A DNA stretch of 64,000 bases from Nitrosophilus labii (GTDB lineage Bacteria > Campylobacterota > Campylobacteria > Campylobacterales > Nitratiruptoraceae), in the NCBI RefSeq assembly GCF_014466985.1, contig NZ_AP022826.1:1550001-1614000 (forward strand), read 5' to 3'. Both the position numbers and the translations under genes were made by a program. Numbering within the stretch: the stretch's first letter is position 1; each line of letters begins with the position of its first letter. The notes beneath the pieces were generated by a model that did no database searches, was not told the origin of the DNA, and saw only the letters and a program-made list of their open reading frames with translations. Positions 44,806 through 53,573 of the stretch are shown here, one piece after another.

Positions 44806-45078
44806 TTCTATTCCTTGTAATAATGTATTACAGTATTATAGCATAAATATCTGTTATTACGCACAATTTAACCTCTGCAATAAACATGTTTTAAATCAGA
44901 AATAGTCAAAGCTGATTTTGTACACTATCCAAAAATTGCGTTAGATGTAATTTGATTTAGCCGAATAAACAAGAGAGTATTAAAGTTAAAGTGTTGGAAG
45001 TTATTTAAATTTCGTTAAATATTAAGCTAAAAATCTACTAAGCTAAATTCTAGCATTTGCCCCTAATTTTTTGTAAAA

Positions 45079-45336
45079 CTACTTGCTGTACACCTCTTTT
45101 CTATGTCCTATTTTTATGATCTCTATTTCGATTCTATCATCAAAAATTGAATATATTATTCTATAATTTCCCACTCTATAACGATAAAAGTCGGACAAAT
45201 CGCCCAAAAGCTTTTTGCCTTCATAAGGATTTGCAGCGATTTTCTCTTCGATGACAGCGAGTATCTTTTCTCTGTTTTTTTTATCGATTTTTTTCAAATC
45301 TTTAACTACTCGTTTATCGAGTAAAACTTTATACAT
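45079..45336 (-). CDS. RelE/ParE-family toxin
   Basis: 85 residues. Seen: YKVLLDKRVVKDLKKIDKKN, then NPYEGKKLLGDLSDFYRYRV and GNYRIIYSIFDDRIEIEIIK, the RelE fold core. Likely a ribosome-dependent mRNase or gyrase inhibitor; which of the two cannot be told. Overlaps its antitoxin gene by 8 bases. Confidence 0.9.
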   Translation of the reverse strand: MYKVLLDKRVVKDLKKIDKKNREKILAVIEEKIAANPYEGKKLLGDLSDFYRYRVGNYRIIYSIFDDRIEIEIIKIGHRKEVYSK

Positions 45337-45538
45337 CTAGCTCTCTTTTGAGCTCATCTAATGTAATAAGCTCTCTATGCGGATCGTTTGCTCTTTTTTT
45401 TGCTTCCAAAACATCTTTTATATCTTGTAAATATTCTCTCAAAGCCTCTTTTATAAAAAAACTTTTCGGTCTTTTTGTGAGTTTTGCAATCTCTTCCAAC
45501 TCTTTTTCCAACTCCTTATCAAGTCGTACACTAATCAT
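45329..45538 (-). CDS. RHH antitoxin of the RelE-type pair
   Basis: 69 residues from the ATG at 45538, preceded by AAAAAGGAG. Seen: MISVRLDKELEKELEEIAKL, TKRPKSFFIKEALREYLQDI, a ribbon-helix-helix domain, then a basic/acidic tail (RANDPHRELITLDELKRELD). RelB/CopG-type antitoxin. Confidence 0.88.
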   Translation of the reverse strand: MISVRLDKELEKELEEIAKLTKRPKSFFIKEALREYLQDIKDVLEAKKRANDPHRELITLDELKRELDV

Positions 45539-45674
45539 AGCGTCTCCTTTTTGTATCATTTTGTATTAATTGTAATACATATAGTACATTTTGTCAATAA
45601 GTGTTGTGAAATATCATAATAAGGTTTTAGCTGAAAGTATTAAATAAAAAAATTGCTAAATTGATGATTATTAA

Positions 45675-45840
45675 ACCCTGATTTTGCAATAGAATTTGTT
45701 GCACTACGCTTTTGCTTAAAATTTAGAGGCTTTTTAAAAATTTTGAGCTCTTTCTACAATGTGATAAGTCAAAAAATTTTTAATTGCCAAAAACCTGGTG
45801 TTAAGTGCCAATGTGATAAAGTCTATTGCAAAATCCGGAT
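45675..45840. repeat. MITE, copy 2, with TTAA target duplication
   Basis: 166 bp with inverted ends ACCCTGATTTTGCAATAGA and ATCCGGATTTTGCAATAGA, flanked by TTAA on both sides (45671-45674, 45841-45844). Homologous to 9015-9181. No open frame of interest. The right-hand TTAA supplies the stop codon of the adjacent ATPase gene. Confidence 0.8.
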
Positions 45841-47049
45841 TTAATATAAAAAACCAAAAATCCAAAGAGGAATAGAAGCATTATCTCCTATTTCAATATC
45901 ATCCTTTATAACAAAAGCATTTTGAATCTCTTTTATCTGTTTTTTTGTTTTATTCTTGCCACCTATTTCGAAAACAAAATCTTTAACTATAAAATCCCCT
46001 TGTTTAGATAAAATAATATCTTCATCAAAAAAACTCTTTTTATTTAAAAAATAACTTTTTATTTGATTTACAAAAAATGTTTCTCTTTCATTTCCAATAT
46101 TTGAATTTTCTGCAATTGCTCTAACTAAATTTGTATTGTTTAAATAAATTTTATCCGGTTTTTGAAGTTTTGAAATACCTCTTGACTTGAAATGTAAATT
46201 AATTAATATCTCACTTTTTTCAAGTAAATAGAGATACTCCAATAAAGATGGCCTTGAAATTTGCGTTTTTTGAGATAACTCATTGATATTTGGAGTAAAC
46301 GGGACAGAAATGGAAATCAAATAAAGTAATCTTTTTAGTTTATCTATATTTGAGTATGAAATGTTTGATGTATAAGGTAAATCCACTTCAAGAATGTAAT
46401 TGAGTATATTCAAGAGTTTCTGTTTATAAGAGTTTAACCCTTCTAAAAAAAATGGATAGCAACCATATTCAAGGTATTCTTTGAAATACTTTAGAGGTCT
46501 TATTTTAGAAGCTATCTCTTTTGCTATATCTATATGATTTGTAATTATTTCTTCAAGAGGATATTTATTGAAAAAATATCCTTTTACTTCTAAAAATTCC
46601 CTAAAAGACATTACAGGAACTCTTATTTCATATATTCTTCTGCTTAAATCAGCTTCTTTGTAAATTTGCAATAGTGAAGAACCAGACACTATAACTTTTA
46701 GATTTGTCATATCATAGATTACTTTTAAATGTGAGCCGATATCTCTGTATTTATGTATTTCATCGATAAATAAAAATTCTCCACCGTAATGTTCAAATTT
46801 TTTAGCAAATTCATATAAATTTACATTTGCAAAGTATGGATTGTCTACTGAGATATATAAAGCATTGTTATTGTTTAGCTCTTTGAGTTTTTGAAGCAAC
46901 ATTGTGCTTTTTCCAACACCTCTTTGCCCCAATAGTGCAATTAGTTTATTATTTTTTATATCTAACAGTTCATAAACACTTCTTTTGAAATTTAACTCTA
47001 ATTTTTTTATTAATTCAAACTGTTCATTATAAAATTTTGTAAAATCCAT
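45841..47049 (-). CDS. AAA ATPase with DUF4143-type C-terminus
   Basis: 402 residues. Seen: Walker A LIALLGQRGVGKSTMLLQKL, YISVDNPYFA, Walker B EFLFIDEIHKY, VIVSGSSLLQIYKEADLSRR, a winged-helix portion (LSQKTQISRPSLLEYLYLLE) and an Archaeal-type Holliday-junction-resolvase-like C-terminal domain ending WIFGFLY. This two-part protein family is widespread in accessory DNA and archaea; function unknown. Its stop codon is formed by the target duplication of the MITE, although the C-terminus looks complete. Confidence 0.82.
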   Translation of the reverse strand: MDFTKFYNEQFELIKKLELNFKRSVYELLDIKNNKLIALLGQRGVGKSTMLLQKLKELNNNNALYISVDNPYFANVNLYEFAKKFEHYGGEFLFIDEIHKYRDIGSHLKVIYDMTNLKVIVSGSSLLQIYKEADLSRRIYEIRVPVMSFREFLEVKGYFFNKYPLEEIITNHIDIAKEIASKIRPLKYFKEYLEYGCYPFFLEGLNSYKQKLLNILNYILEVDLPYTSNISYSNIDKLKRLLYLISISVPFTPNINELSQKTQISRPSLLEYLYLLEKSEILINLHFKSRGISKLQKPDKIYLNNTNLVRAIAENSNIGNERETFFVNQIKSYFLNKKSFFDEDIILSKQGDFIVKDFVFEIGGKNKTKKQIKEIQNAFVIKDDIEIGDNASIPLWIFGFLY

Positions 47050-47195
47050 TTTATTTTTACCTATGAATTTTGTTAATTACATTTTACATTTTTTAATATA
47101 GTTTGTCAATCGCTGTTTTTGTTTCTTTAATATCAATCCTAATATTGAAGTTAACATTAAATTTGTATGAAAGTACTCTGTTTTTGCTTATTTAT

Positions 47196-47276
47196 TTAGA
47201 TAAAGAAAAAGTAAAGCTCTGACCCTCTATCTATTTTGACAGTCGTATGCATTAATTCTTTTGCAAGAGATGCCAT
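47196..47276 (-). pseudogene. Possible remnant of a third gene cassette
   Basis: A 26-codon frame (MASLAKELMHTTVKIDRGSE...) starts 18 bases after the attC-like crossover site at 47294, the distance at which cassette genes usually begin here, with GGAATAT upstream. It soon ends. Could be a truncated cassette gene or chance. Confidence 0.3.
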
Positions 47277-47293
47277 TATATATTCCTAGTAAC

Positions 47294-47362
47294 TTCTAAC
47301 GATTGAGTTGAGAAATATTTGACCCTGCGGCTCAAATATTTCTCTCCAATGTTTTGTTATAC
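47294..47362 (-). other. attC-like recombination site 2
   Basis: 69 bp. On the minus strand: GTATAAC, imperfect stem with GAGAAATATTTGA / TCAAATATTTCTC arms and an 8-9 base loop, then CAACTCAATCGTTAGAA. The CAACTCAA-nCGTTAGA end is that of integron attC sites. It begins 2 bases after the stop codon of the DUF262 gene. Confidence 0.7.
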
Positions 47363-47364
47363 TC

Positions 47365-49086
47365 TTATGTGAGTTCTTTTTTCAATTTATTTGTTATTAA
47401 CTTACCTCTTTCTTCTAAAAAACCATCAAAATTATCACTTTCCCATAAATCTTCATCATCAGGAATAAGATGCATTTTTAAATAATTATTTTTGTTACTT
47501 ATATTATTTTTTATCCATTCGTATAATTCTTTATCTTTTTTATTACCCCTATTAGTCGAGAAATCTAATAATTGGTAATTAACAATACTATTTATTTTAC
47601 TCCATTCATAACCTTTTTTTTCTAAAATAGATTTAGGATAAATATGGTCAATATCATTTTTTCTAAAAGTTTTAGGTTTTTCATAGATAATATACATTAA
47701 AAAATCAAAATCATAATCATCAAGATATTCTTGTTCAATGTTTTCATCAAAGTCAAGAGGGTGATTATAATACATTTCAAAGAGTTCATCTGTTGGAAAG
47801 TCTTTATTTTTATTTTTAGATAAAACACTTAATATTTTTCTAATTCCAGTAGAATATGCTGTCCATCCAGCTCCTCTTCTTCTGAAAACTTTATTTAGCA
47901 TTGATAAATATACCCATTTATAAATAAGAGAAAAGTTTTTATTATTTATTTCTGAATTATTAAAGTATTCTTCAATCTCCTTATTACTTTTTTCTAAATG
48001 AAATAAAAAATATGCAATAAAGTAAAGAGGAATTATTGAAGGTTTTTCGTCTTTATAAAATTTATAAAGATTTGATTGTTCTAAAAATAATTTAGTTCCT
48101 TTAAGAGCAGATTTAATTCTGTCTTGGTATTTTTCTATAAAATCGCTATCTTCTTTAGTGATATTTACTACTGTTTTTTTATGATCATCTTGAAGAATAA
48201 AAATCAATCTAATCACTTCGTCTTTTCCAAAACCAATATCATTAAATGTTTCAATTTCTTGTAAAAATTTTTCATGATTTGGATTGTATCCTTTTAGTTT
48301 TGAAGCCATTAATTCTAAAGCATCAAGTTTTGTTCCACCTTGATTCAATCTTCTAAATAACTCAACAACTCTAATTCTATTTGCAACTTCATCATATTTT
48401 TTGTCAAGTCTAACTTCACAAATACCAATGTTTTGAAAATTAAATATTTGATTTGTAAAGTTTTCAATATTTCTTTTTATTAATTCTAATTCTTTTTCAT
48501 TAAAAGTATATTCTTGGTTTTCATCAATTACATCTTCATATACCGTATGATAGTCTGCTCCACACTCTTCAACTTTTTTGTATAAATCACTAATAGCATA
48601 CCAAAATGTTCTATTTTTAGTTGTTCCATCATAATTGTCAAGTTCTGGTTTTAATTCTTTACTTGTTTCATTTTGAGCAAATTTAAAGTTAAAATGTTTA
48701 TGTTGAATTTCACTTAAGAGGTCAAAATATAATCTTTTGTTGTTATAAGTTCCTAATATTCCAATATAAAAAGCAGATAATCTTTGTTGCCCATCAATGA
48801 CATAAGAAATATTTTGTTTTAATTTCTCTACTTCTTTTGATAAAACATTATTACCTTTTACATAATTTTTTATAAAACTTCTGTAAGAAAAAATTGGTTT
48901 TTTACCTTTTAAATCTTTTATTGTCATTATTCCGCCAAAAGAATCACCTTTTAATAGGGTATCAAAAAGTAATTCTATTTTTTCACTCGGCCATACAAAA
49001 TCTCTTTGAACAACAGGTAATACTAATTCTTCTTTTTCAATTTTCTCTATACAATCTACAATTTTTAATGATGTCCAATTTGCCAA
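47365..49086 (-). CDS. DUF262/DUF1524-type nuclease-like protein (GmrSD/SspE-like)
   Basis: 573 residues. Seen: LVLPVVQRDFVWPSEKIELL, SYVIDGQQRLSAFYIGI (the DGQQR nucleotide-hydrolysis motif of DUF262), VELFRRLNQGGTKLDALELM, and near the C-terminus KNDIDHIYPKSILEKKG ... NYQLLDFSTNRGNKKDKEL, an HNH-like DUF1524 motif. The family includes modification-dependent restriction enzymes and the SspE anti-phage effector. TTG start after AAGGAA. It sits as a single cassette between two attC-like sites. Confidence 0.85.
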   Translation of the reverse strand: MANWTSLKIVDCIEKIEKEELVLPVVQRDFVWPSEKIELLFDTLLKGDSFGGIMTIKDLKGKKPIFSYRSFIKNYVKGNNVLSKEVEKLKQNISYVIDGQQRLSAFYIGILGTYNNKRLYFDLLSEIQHKHFNFKFAQNETSKELKPELDNYDGTTKNRTFWYAISDLYKKVEECGADYHTVYEDVIDENQEYTFNEKELELIKRNIENFTNQIFNFQNIGICEVRLDKKYDEVANRIRVVELFRRLNQGGTKLDALELMASKLKGYNPNHEKFLQEIETFNDIGFGKDEVIRLIFILQDDHKKTVVNITKEDSDFIEKYQDRIKSALKGTKLFLEQSNLYKFYKDEKPSIIPLYFIAYFLFHLEKSNKEIEEYFNNSEINNKNFSLIYKWVYLSMLNKVFRRRGAGWTAYSTGIRKILSVLSKNKNKDFPTDELFEMYYNHPLDFDENIEQEYLDDYDFDFLMYIIYEKPKTFRKNDIDHIYPKSILEKKGYEWSKINSIVNYQLLDFSTNRGNKKDKELYEWIKNNISNKNNYLKMHLIPDDEDLWESDNFDGFLEERGKLITNKLKKELT

Positions 49087-49108
49087 TTCATTTCCTTCTT
49101 ATTTGTAA

Positions 49109-49177
49109 GTATAACGGTTGAGTTGAGAAATATTTGAGCCGCAGGTTCAAATATTTCTCTACAATGATCTGTTATAC
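49109..49177 (-). other. attC-like recombination site 1
   Basis: 69 bp, near-identical design to site 2. GTATAAC and GTTATAC ends are perfect complements; the GAGAAATATTTGA / TCAAATATTTCTC arms are the same; minus-strand right end CAACTCAACCGTTATAC. Lies 1 base after the (restored) HNH stop and 22 bases before the DUF262 start. Confidence 0.72.
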
Positions 49178-49178
49178 A

Positions 49179-49672
49179 TTAAAGCTCAATTTCTCCTAAA
49201 GAATTAATATATTCTATGCCATTTTGTGTTATTTGAATATAGTCTGGATTAGATTTCATACCGTCAATCATTACATCACTTGGTGTTCATGGTATTCAAT
49301 ATAGCTAGAATCTATCAATCTTTTTAGTAAAATTTTATTAAATGGTGCCCACATAATTGGTTGATTTGTCTTAAAGCATTCAAATAAAACATAAACTTCT
49401 AGTTGAGAAAATCTATCATGAGTAAATCTTAAATTTGCTTTATATAGTCTAAGTGACTTTCTATCTATTTCATTGTTTTTGTGGGCTCTTCTATGACAAT
49501 TTGGACATAAAGCAATAAGATTTTCATATTCATGTTTTTTACATTCTGACCATGGAATAATATGGTGTACATCAACATCAATATGTCTACAAGTTGGTAT
49601 TGCACATCTATGACCAGCTTCAACTAGAACTCTTCTTTTTAATTCTGCTGGAATAGGTGGTCTGTTTTCCAT
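49179..49672 (-). pseudogene. HNH endonuclease, probably frameshifted near its C-terminus
   Basis: Open from the ATG at 49672 to 49271 (133 residues): ELKRRVLVEAGHRCAIPTCR, DVDVHHIIPWSECKKHEYEN, LIALCPNCHRRAHKN, a complete HNH nuclease with Cys zinc ligands. Near 49281-49285 a single-base change would join the frame to DVMIDGMKSNPDYIQITQNG and GIEYINSLGEIEL, a winged-helix-like end stopping at 49179, one base from the attC-like site. The nuclease core is intact, so activity may survive. Second cassette of the array; defence role possible. Confidence 0.75.
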
Positions 49673-49691
49673 ATACTACCTTTCTAATTTT

Positions 49692-49893
49692 GTATAACGC
49701 CGAGCAGAGCGATGCTCCAAGAGGAAATTGAAAGCGAAGCTTTCGGATTTTCTCGAAGGAGTGTAAAAGAGTGTTCGCTCCTGCGATTTCAAGGAAATAT
49801 TTTTACTTCGCAAAGCAAAAAAAAACGATTCTCTTGTTTTGTTACGCCTCGACAGAGGAGTGACAAAAACTCGCTCTGCTCGGCGTTACGCTG
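49692..49893 (-). other. Long attC-like palindromic site 0
   Basis: 202 bp bounded by GTATAAC (49692) and GTTACGC (49887), with an 18-bp perfect inverted repeat TAACGCCGAGCAGAGCGA at the ends. The middle has more partial repeats and is G+C richer than its surroundings. It lies 20 bases upstream of the HNH gene, where the preceding attC or attI would be. Longer and more perfectly paired than usual attC sites, so less certain than sites 1 and 2. Confidence 0.5.
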
Positions 49894-50246
49894 GCGCCTC
49901 TGGCGACAGTGTAACTATTTATTTTATTCATTAACACAATAATACTTAAAAAAACCATATATTGTCAATTTTTTATATTTAATGTATTTTTATATTAGTT
50001 TAGTAATAAAAATAGATAATACCAAGAGAAATTCGCAATTTTTATCCCCAATAAGTTATATTTCATCTAGTATTAAACAGCTTTTTCACAAATTTTCATA
50101 ACCTTTTGTTATAGAGTACGTCATTATCTATAGTTGGGATATTGTTACAATATTTTTCAAAGCAAAGATTTGCTGTTTTAGATAAAGATTTAGAGATTAA
50201 AAAGTATTCTTTAGCTACCATTGCAATATAAAAAAGAGGAATTGTA
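49894..50246. other. AT-rich gap without recognisable gene
   Basis: 353 bp of AT-rich DNA before aguA. I see no gene, no integrase remnant and no repeat; only the GAGGAATTG ribosome-binding site directly before aguA. Confidence 0.6.
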
Positions 50247-51179
50247 ATGCGACTGCCGGCTGAGTGGGAAAAACAAAAAGCCCTTTTGATCTCTTACCCC
50301 CACAAAGAGAGTGATTGGGCCGAGTATCTAGAGGAAGCAAAAGATTTTTTTGACAAATTTATAGATATTGTTTCACGTTACCAAGAAGTTTGGCTTTTAT
50401 GCGAAGAAAAGCCTAAAAAAAACTTCAAAAATATAAAATACTTTTTTGTAAAAACAAACGACACGTGGGTTAGAGACTACGGCCCTATTACGATAGAAAA
50501 AAAAGGCAAAAAAGAGTTTCTTGACTTTACATTCAACGGCTGGGGGTTAAAATATCCCTCAAATTTTGACAATCAAGTCAACCGCAAACTCTTTGGTACG
50601 AAAAAGATAGGTTTTGTCCTCGAGGGTGGGAGTATAGACTCTAACGGAGGCGGGGTTTTGCTAACAACTTCAAAATGCCTTTTAGAAGCAAACCGCAATC
50701 CTCATATGAACAAAGAACAGATCGAGAGCTTTTTACAAGATACTTTTGGACTAAAAAAGATTCTTTGGCTAGATAGCGGATATCTCAAAGGAGACGACAC
50801 AGACAGCCACATAGATATGCTAGCTAGATTTGTTTCACCAAACGAAATAGCCTATATTACCTGCGATGATAAAGATGATACTCATTATGACGAGTTAAAA
50901 AAAATGGAACAGGAGATAAAAAAATTTGGTTTAAAAGCAGTTCCTCTTCCTTGGGTAAGCGCAAAATATTTTAACAACCAAAGACTTCCCGCAAGCTATG
51001 CCAATTTTGTTATAATTAACGGTGCGATTATCGTTCCGTCATATAACGATCCAAACGACGAAGAGGCTATAAAAATCTTTAAAAAGCTTTTTCCAGATAG
51101 AGACATAATAAGTTTGGACGCTTCAGTCTTGATAAGACAGTACGGCTCGATCCATTGTAGCTGTATGAATCTCTTTTAG
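50247..51179 (+). CDS. aguA: Agmatine deiminase family protein
   Basis: Hydrolyses agmatine to N-carbamoylputrescine and ammonia, step one of the agmatine route to putrescine. 310 residues. Seen: LPAEWEKQKALLISYPHKES, NDTWVRDYGPITIE, LEGGSIDSNGGGVLLTT, HIDMLARFVSP and the C-terminal catalytic SIHCSCMNLF with the nucleophilic Cys. The partner aguB is at 53570, after the znu genes, in the same direction. Confidence 0.92.
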   Translation: MRLPAEWEKQKALLISYPHKESDWAEYLEEAKDFFDKFIDIVSRYQEVWLLCEEKPKKNFKNIKYFFVKTNDTWVRDYGPITIEKKGKKEFLDFTFNGWGLKYPSNFDNQVNRKLFGTKKIGFVLEGGSIDSNGGGVLLTTSKCLLEANRNPHMNKEQIESFLQDTFGLKKILWLDSGYLKGDDTDSHIDMLARFVSPNEIAYITCDDKDDTHYDELKKMEQEIKKFGLKAVPLPWVSAKYFNNQRLPASYANFVIINGAIIVPSYNDPNDEEAIKIFKKLFPDRDIISLDASVLIRQYGSIHCSCMNLF

Positions 51180-51216
51180 ATATAATTTCAATTAAAATTG
51201 AACATCAAGGGAACTT

Positions 51217-52080
51217 ATGAGATTTTTATCTTTGTTTCTTTTTTTAGCACTATCTCTATTTGCCAATGAGACGATATGTGTATCTATACTGCCGCAAAAG
51301 TTTTTCGTTAAAAAGATAACAAAAGATAGATTTGATATAGAAGTGATGGTGCCTCCCGGAAGTTCGCCCGCCACATACGGCGTAAAACCAAAGCAGCTTA
51401 AAAGTATCAAAAAAGCCAAAATCTACTTTGCGATAGGCGTTCCTTTTGAGAGAGCTTGGTTAAAAAGATTTAAAAGCGTAAACGAACATCTAAAAATCGT
51501 AGATAGCGGCAAATATGTAAAAAAGATTCCGATGATCCATCATCACCACGATGAGCATGATGAGCACGATGAAAAAGAGCATAAACACGAAAACCTAGAT
51601 CCCCATATCTGGATGGCTCCGCCCCTAGTTATGCTTCAAGCAAGGGTTATCCTTGAAGAGATAGTAAAGATAGATCCAAAAAATGAAGATTTTTATATAA
51701 AAAATTATAAAGAGTTTATAAAAGAGCTTGCCGCAATAGATACTCAAATATTAAAAAGATTAAAAAATATAAAACAAAAAGAGTTTATAGTCTATCATCC
51801 ATCTTTCGGATATTTTGCCTATGTTTACGGACTTAAGCAGATAGCTATAGAAAAAGAGGGGAAAGAACCCACGGCTAAATATCTAAAAAAGATTGTAGAT
51901 TTTGCTAAAAAAGAGAAGATCAAAGTGATATTTGTAGAGCCTCAATTTTCTAAAAAAAGCGCAATGTTTTTAGCAAAAAAGATAGGAGCAAAGGTTGAGA
52001 CTATAGATCCGCTCTCTTATGAGTGGGATAAAAACATTTTCAAAGTGGTGGAAGCAATTGAAAAAGCAAATAGCTATTGA
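51217..52080 (+). CDS. znuA: Zinc ABC transporter, periplasmic binding protein
   Basis: 287 residues. Signal peptide (MRFLSLFLFLALSLFANE), then PPGSSPATYGVKPKQLKSIK, a His/Asp-rich loop HHHHDEHDEHDEKEHKHEN (about residues 108-126), NLDPHIWMAPP (metal-binding His), YHPSFGYFA and FVEPQFSKKSA. The His-rich loop is typical of zinc-specific ZnuA. Followed by znuC with a 23-base overlap, then znuB. Confidence 0.92.
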   Translation: MRFLSLFLFLALSLFANETICVSILPQKFFVKKITKDRFDIEVMVPPGSSPATYGVKPKQLKSIKKAKIYFAIGVPFERAWLKRFKSVNEHLKIVDSGKYVKKIPMIHHHHDEHDEHDEKEHKHENLDPHIWMAPPLVMLQARVILEEIVKIDPKNEDFYIKNYKEFIKELAAIDTQILKRLKNIKQKEFIVYHPSFGYFAYVYGLKQIAIEKEGKEPTAKYLKKIVDFAKKEKIKVIFVEPQFSKKSAMFLAKKIGAKVETIDPLSYEWDKNIFKVVEAIEKANSY

Positions 52081-52789
52081 GGTAAAAAATCTATTTTTTA
52101 AGTACGACAAAGAGTATATATTAGAAGATATAAATCTAAAAATATTCGAAAACGAGTATATTGCTATCATAGGTCCAAATGGCGGGGGAAAAACTACGTT
52201 TTTAAAACTTCTTCTTGGGCTTTTAATACCGACAAAAGGGAGTATCAAGGTTTACGACAAACCCCCTTCTAGATATAAAACATCTATAGGTTATCTCCCT
52301 CAAAGAGTAAACTTTAACCTAGATATGCCAATATCCGTAAAAGATATTGTTTTGCAAGGAAGACTAAGTAGTAAAAAGCTCTTTTACGAAAAAGAAGATT
52401 ATAAAAAGTGTGACCAAATACTTGAAAAACTTGATTTAAAAGATTTGAAAGAGAGGAAAATATCTCAACTCTCCGGAGGCCAAAGACAAAAGATCTTACT
52501 CGCAAGAGCGCTTGTTAGCGAACCAAAAATTCTCATATTAGATGAACCTACCGCATCTATCGACATAAAAGGACAAAAAGAGATATATAAGATTTTAAAA
52601 GAGCTAGAGCTAACAAAAATCGTAGTAAGTCACGATATTAAGATACTTTTTGAAGGAGTAGATAGAGTAGCTTATATAAATAGAAAACTCTTTATGCACG
52701 AAAATCCAAATATAGGCCTAGAACCTGCAGAAGGACATTTTTGCGAAATGGAACTTTTCGATTATCTAAGGAAAAACAGCGATGTTTGA
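52058..52789 (+). CDS. znuC: Zinc ABC transporter, ATP-binding protein
   Basis: 243 residues from TTG at 52058; GGTGGAAG upstream supports this start and the N-terminus LKKQIAIEVKNLFFKYDKEY fits the ABC fold, whereas a start at 52019 adds unrelated sequence read from znuA. Seen: Walker A IGPNGGGKTTFLKLLLGL, signature LSGGQRQKILLARAL, Walker B ILILDEPTASID, H-loop VVSHD. Drives uptake with ZnuA and ZnuB. Overlaps znuB by 8 bases. Confidence 0.93.
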   Translation: MKKQIAIEVKNLFFKYDKEYILEDINLKIFENEYIAIIGPNGGGKTTFLKLLLGLLIPTKGSIKVYDKPPSRYKTSIGYLPQRVNFNLDMPISVKDIVLQGRLSSKKLFYEKEDYKKCDQILEKLDLKDLKERKISQLSGGQRQKILLARALVSEPKILILDEPTASIDIKGQKEIYKILKELELTKIVVSHDIKILFEGVDRVAYINRKLFMHENPNIGLEPAEGHFCEMELFDYLRKNSDV

Positions 52790-53573
52790 GACGTTGGCAC
52801 TTTTTGAAAACTCTATCGTCGCCGTGCTTTTATTGTGTATCGCGGTATCCATAATCGGCTCATTGATGCTCATAAACAGATACGGCTATATAGCGGCAAG
52901 TATTGCTCACGGAAGTTACGGGGGCATCGGATTAGCTTTGTATTTTGGTTTTTCGATCCTTCTTGGAACCACTCTTTTTGCTATCTTTTTAGCTCTTTTA
53001 CTTGCCATTATAACCTACAAAAATCCTCAAAGAAAAGATACGCTCATAGGGGTTATTTGGGCTGTCGGTATGAGTATAGGGATCGTTTTTGTAGATCTAA
53101 CCCCTGGCTATAACGCTAATCTAATGAGTTTTCTCTTTGGCGATATTTTAATGGTTCCAAAAGAGGATCTTGTATTTATGGGAGTTGTGGATACTTTACT
53201 TATATTTTTTGTAGTATTTTTTTACAATAGGCTTCTAGCCATTGCTTATGATAGAGATTTTGCCTATCTTAGAGGAATCAACGTAAAGTTTTTCCACTTT
53301 CTAACACTTTTTCTAATAGCTTTGACGGTAGTTATGAGCATTAGAAGCGTAGGACTTATCCTCATCATAGCTCTATTTAGCATTCCTCCCTTTATCGCGG
53401 AGAGATTTACAAACTCGCTAAAAAGTATGATACTTCTTTCGGGAATCCTTTGTCTTATCTTTTGTTTTACAGGACTCTATCTTTCATACATTTTAAACAT
53501 CTCCGCTACAGCAGCTATCATCTTAGTTTCCGCTGCGGCTTTTAGTATCTCCTTTATAAAGGCTAAAAGATGA
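52782..53573 (+). CDS. znuB: Zinc ABC transporter, permease
   Basis: 263 residues, about eight membrane helices. Seen: VSIIGSLMLINRYGYIAASI AHG with the typical ABC-3 family motif, DLTPGYNANLMSFLFGDIL, RDFAYLRGINVKF and VMSIRSVGLILIIALFSIPP. Forms the membrane channel of the ZnuABC importer. Overlaps aguB by 4 bases, so putrescine and zinc genes are in one transcription unit. Confidence 0.92.
   Translation: MFETLALFENSIVAVLLLCIAVSIIGSLMLINRYGYIAASIAHGSYGGIGLALYFGFSILLGTTLFAIFLALLLAIITYKNPQRKDTLIGVIWAVGMSIGIVFVDLTPGYNANLMSFLFGDILMVPKEDLVFMGVVDTLLIFFVVFFYNRLLAIAYDRDFAYLRGINVKFFHFLTLFLIALTVVMSIRSVGLILIIALFSIPPFIAERFTNSLKSMILLSGILCLIFCFTGLYLSYILNISATAAIILVSAAAFSISFIKAKR

Noticed and set aside
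47050-50246. Integron integrase gene in or near the cassette array
   Set aside because: No tyrosine recombinase motif is seen in any frame between the ATPase gene and aguA, so the array is reported as integrase-less.
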